Below, one piece after another: positions 7,041 to 8,973 of a DNA stretch of 8,973 nucleotides. Under the pieces are notes generated by a model that was given only the letters and a program-made list of their open reading frames with translations, had not been told where the DNA came from and searched no databases. The DNA is from an uncultured Fibrobacterota bacterium (GTDB taxonomy: Bacteria; Fibrobacterota; Chitinivibrionia; Chitinivibrionales; CAIOZP01): NCBI GenBank assembly GCA_903862805.1, contig CAIOZP010000287.1, forward strand, positions 1-8,973, written 5' to 3'. Position 1 is the first letter of the stretch; each line of letters starts with the position of its first letter. The position numbers and the translations under genes were made by a program.

Positions 7041-8057
7041 TTATTTGACAACCTTCATCCATCCATGACGATCTGCGACATCGCCATACTGGATTCCCTG
7101 AAGCTCTTTAAACATCGCGGTAAGAACTTCACCAGCCTTATCAGCTGAGCCAAAGGTAATCGTCTTGTCGCCACGGGTGACCGAATGGATTGGTGTAATA
7201 ACCGCAGCAGTTCCACATGCCCCGACTTCCGAAAATTTTGAAAGCTCGTCAAATGCAATCAGACGACGTTCGACGGTGTAGCCCATATCTTCAGCAAGGG
7301 TCTGAAGACTCTTGTTCGTGATACTCTTGAGGATCGAATCGGAAGCCGGTGTTATGTACTTTTTATCTGCTGTTATGCCGACAAAATTACTGGTGCCGAA
7401 TTCCTCGATGTATTTGTGTTCCGCCGAATCAACATACATGCAGATCGGATATCCGAGCTTTTTGCCTTCGTAGTCTCCCTTGAGTCCGGCGACATAGTTG
7501 GCAGCAGCTTTCACATGGCCGAGGCCGTGAGGAGCTGCGCGGTCGTACTTCTCTTGAACCCATGACTTGACCGGAAAGAATCCGTTCTTGTAGTAAGGGC
7601 CAACCGGCATAGCTAAAACAACGAAGAGGAAATCTTCGGCGGCCTGAACGCCAACGCGAGGAGTCGTGCCAATGAGCAACGGACGCAGATACATGCTCGC
7701 GCCGGTTCCGTAGGGCGGAACGTAGTCACGATTGAGCCTGACCGCCTCGTAACATGCCTCAACGAATAGTTCCTCCGGAGGGCCGACCATCATCAGGCGA
7801 TCGGCTGTTTCAAACATGCGGCGAGCATTCTCTTCCGGACGGAAAATTGCAACTTCGCCATTTTTCATGGTGAATGTTTTCAGCCCTTCAAAGCACGACT
7901 GTCCATAGTGCAGTGAAGTTGCAGCGATATGCAGTGGCATATGTGCATCAGTACACTTCTCTATCTTGCCCCATTTGGCGTCGTGGTATTCAGCCTTGAC
8001 GAATGCGCCAGTATCCATGTACGAGAAACTTAGATTACCCCAATCGATGTCTTTCAT
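7041..8057 (-). CDS. ilvE: Branched-chain amino acid aminotransferase (class IV, PLP-dependent)
   Basis: Transfers the amino group from glutamate to the 2-oxo acids of isoleucine, leucine and valine, the last step of their synthesis, and also works in reverse; a cytosolic PLP enzyme. The 338 residues match the longer, eukaryote-like BCAT group (IlvE type II). YGQSCFEGLK is at 51-60, YLRP at 123-126, the expected PLP Schiff-base lysine is K183 in GHVKAAANYVAGL, E219-F-G-T-S-N lies in the cofactor-binding region and ACGTAAVITPI is at 280-290. The ATG at 8055-8057 is preceded by AGGAG at 7 nt. Only 3 nt separate it from the cimA stop, so the two genes form an operon with likely translational coupling. 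The stop TAA is at 7041-7043. Length and motifs are normal and the frame is intact. Substrate preference among the three amino acids cannot be told from sequence. Confidence 0.96.
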   Translation of the reverse strand: MKDIDWGNLSFSYMDTGAFVKAEYHDAKWGKIEKCTDAHMPLHIAATSLHYGQSCFEGLKTFTMKNGEVAIFRPEENARRMFETADRLMMVGPPEELFVEACYEAVRLNRDYVPPYGTGASMYLRPLLIGTTPRVGVQAAEDFLFVVLAMPVGPYYKNGFFPVKSWVQEKYDRAAPHGLGHVKAAANYVAGLKGDYEGKKLGYPICMYVDSAEHKYIEEFGTSNFVGITADKKYITPASDSILKSITNKSLQTLAEDMGYTVERRLIAFDELSKFSEVGACGTAAVITPIHSVTRGDKTITFGSADKAGEVLTAMFKELQGIQYGDVADRHGWMKVVK

Positions 8058-8060
8058 ATA

Positions 8061-8973
8061 TCAGCTCCTGCTTTTCTTTTTCTTTGCCATCATATCAACC
8101 ATCAGTTTGTACTTGAGACTGTCTGTCAGTGCCAGCCAGCTCGCTTCGATGATATTGCTCGAAACGCCAATTGTTCCCCAGCGTTCACGGCCGTCGCTTG
8201 ACTCGATAAGAACACGCACCTTCGCACCTGTTCCTTCTTTTCCGTCAAGCACTCGCACCTTGAAGTCTTCGAGCTTTACCGAAGAAAGGTTGGGGTAGAG
8301 CTTTACCAAGGCCTTGCGCAGCGCAGCATCGAGGGCGTTGACCGGCCCGTCTCCATCTGCCGCAGTGTGCTCGATTACATCACCTTCCCGTACCTTTATG
8401 GTTGCTTCCGAAACGGTTTCGCCGTTTTCATTTTTATCTTCGATCACACGAAACCCGAGTACCTCGAACGGTGCAACGAAGTCGCCGAGTATTTCAAGAG
8501 CAATCAATTTGAAGGAACCGTCGGCAGCTTCAAAATGATAGCCCTCCGACTCCATATCTTTGATCTTCGCAAGCAGCTTTTTTACCGCTGGATCTTTCTT
8601 GTCGAGATCAGGTTTGAGGTCGCGAAGTTTTTCAATAACCGTTCCGCTTCCCGCCTGATCCGAAACAACAAATCGACGACTGTTGCCGACACTTTCCGGC
8701 GGAATATGCTCGAAGCTCTCTCGCACTTTTCGCACTCCGTCAACATGCGCGCCTGCCTTATGCGAGAACGCAGCCTCGCCAACATAAGGCGCACGGATGT
8801 TATGCGAAAGATTTGCAATCTCGCTTGTAAACACAGAAAGCTCCGTAAGCTTTGCAAGATGAGCCGGATCGAGGATTTTCATTCCAAGCTTCAGCTGAAG
8901 CGCCGCAATGATCGTGATGAGATTGGCGTTGCCGCAGCGCTCGCCGATCCCGTTGATTGTTCCCTGAACCTGA
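8061..8973 (-). CDS. cimA: Citramalate synthase, C-terminal part (5' end outside the window)
   Basis: Condenses pyruvate and acetyl-CoA to (R)-citramalate, giving 2-oxobutyrate for isoleucine synthesis after the leuBCD-type steps; cytosolic. The reading frame is open from the right edge, and the first visible residues include GERCGNANL, a hallmark of the CimA branch of the isopropylmalate/homocitrate synthase family. The in-frame ATG at 8880-8882 is therefore internal, not the start. The visible 303 residues are the end of the catalytic region and linker (PYVGEAAFSHKAGAHV) and the complete C-terminal LeuA-type allosteric domain, with GDGPVNALDAALRKAL, DFKVRVLDGKEGT and WGTIGVSSNIIEASW. The family usually has about 520 residues, so roughly 40 percent lies outside, including the metal-binding and substrate-specificity residues. 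The C-terminal domain in relatives binds isoleucine as feedback inhibitor; that is inferred here. The stop TGA (8061-8063) precedes ilvE by 3 nt. Confidence 0.92.
   Translation of the reverse strand, partial: QVQGTINGIGERCGNANLITIIAALQLKLGMKILDPAHLAKLTELSVFTSEIANLSHNIRAPYVGEAAFSHKAGAHVDGVRKVRESFEHIPPESVGNSRRFVVSDQAGSGTVIEKLRDLKPDLDKKDPAVKKLLAKIKDMESEGYHFEAADGSFKLIALEILGDFVAPFEVLGFRVIEDKNENGETVSEATIKVREGDVIEHTAADGDGPVNALDAALRKALVKLYPNLSSVKLEDFKVRVLDGKEGTGAKVRVLIESSDGRERWGTIGVSSNIIEASWLALTDSLKYKLMVDMMAKKKKSRS
8065..8069 (-). promoter_or_regulatory. ilvE ribosome binding site at the end of cimA
   Basis: The minus strand reads AGGAG followed by 7 nt and then the ilvE ATG. The site lies inside the last codons of cimA, so ribosomes finishing cimA are next to the ilvE start. 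This supports translational coupling and fixes the ilvE start. Confidence 0.8.

Noticed and set aside
8061..8882. Complete 273-residue gene starting at the ATG at 8880-8882
   Set aside because: The same frame stays open to the window edge and encodes the conserved GERCGNANL motif upstream, so this ATG is internal to cimA.

Overview
This window looks like chromosomal DNA of a Gram-negative bacterium that invests heavily in long, repeat-rich surface proteins. InlB-type and related bacterial beta repeats, a formylglycine-generating-enzyme-like (FGE-like) fold, a CsgG-like protein and a large modular lipoprotein together recall the Fibrobacterota and Chitinivibrionia or similar environmental lineages. 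That placement is inference from domain style only; no marker gene is present.

Layout: three genes on the plus strand converge on two genes on the minus strand. At the left edge (2-1300) is the 3' part of a gene encoding tandem InlB-type repeats and a C-terminal FGE-like domain that lacks the catalytic cysteine pair of true FGE. After about 200 bp of non-coding DNA holding two imperfect hairpins comes an exported CsgG-like/DUF5683-like protein (start best placed at 1514). Only 19 bp after it is a lipoprotein-like 1376-residue protein (start best placed at 2826, end 6956). Its order is: signal peptide with lipobox, three carboxypeptidase-regulatory-like beta domains, a PKD-like domain, two beta repeats, one Ig-like domain, five more beta repeats, one InlB-type repeat, and a seven-bladed beta-propeller. 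A strong terminator lies at 6978-7018.

On the minus strand, cimA (citramalate synthase, C-terminal 303 residues visible, running off the right edge) is followed after 3 nt by ilvE (branched-chain aminotransferase). Together they suggest isoleucine synthesis from pyruvate through citramalate, independent of threonine.

The two metabolic genes are ordinary. The most interesting part is the plus-strand pair at 1514-6956: a periplasm- or membrane-facing CsgG/DUF5683-like protein next to a giant lipoprotein whose repeats seem to act as a stalk carrying a propeller head. No function can be assigned to the pair from sequence alone. No tRNA, rRNA, CRISPR array, insertion sequence or phage gene was seen.
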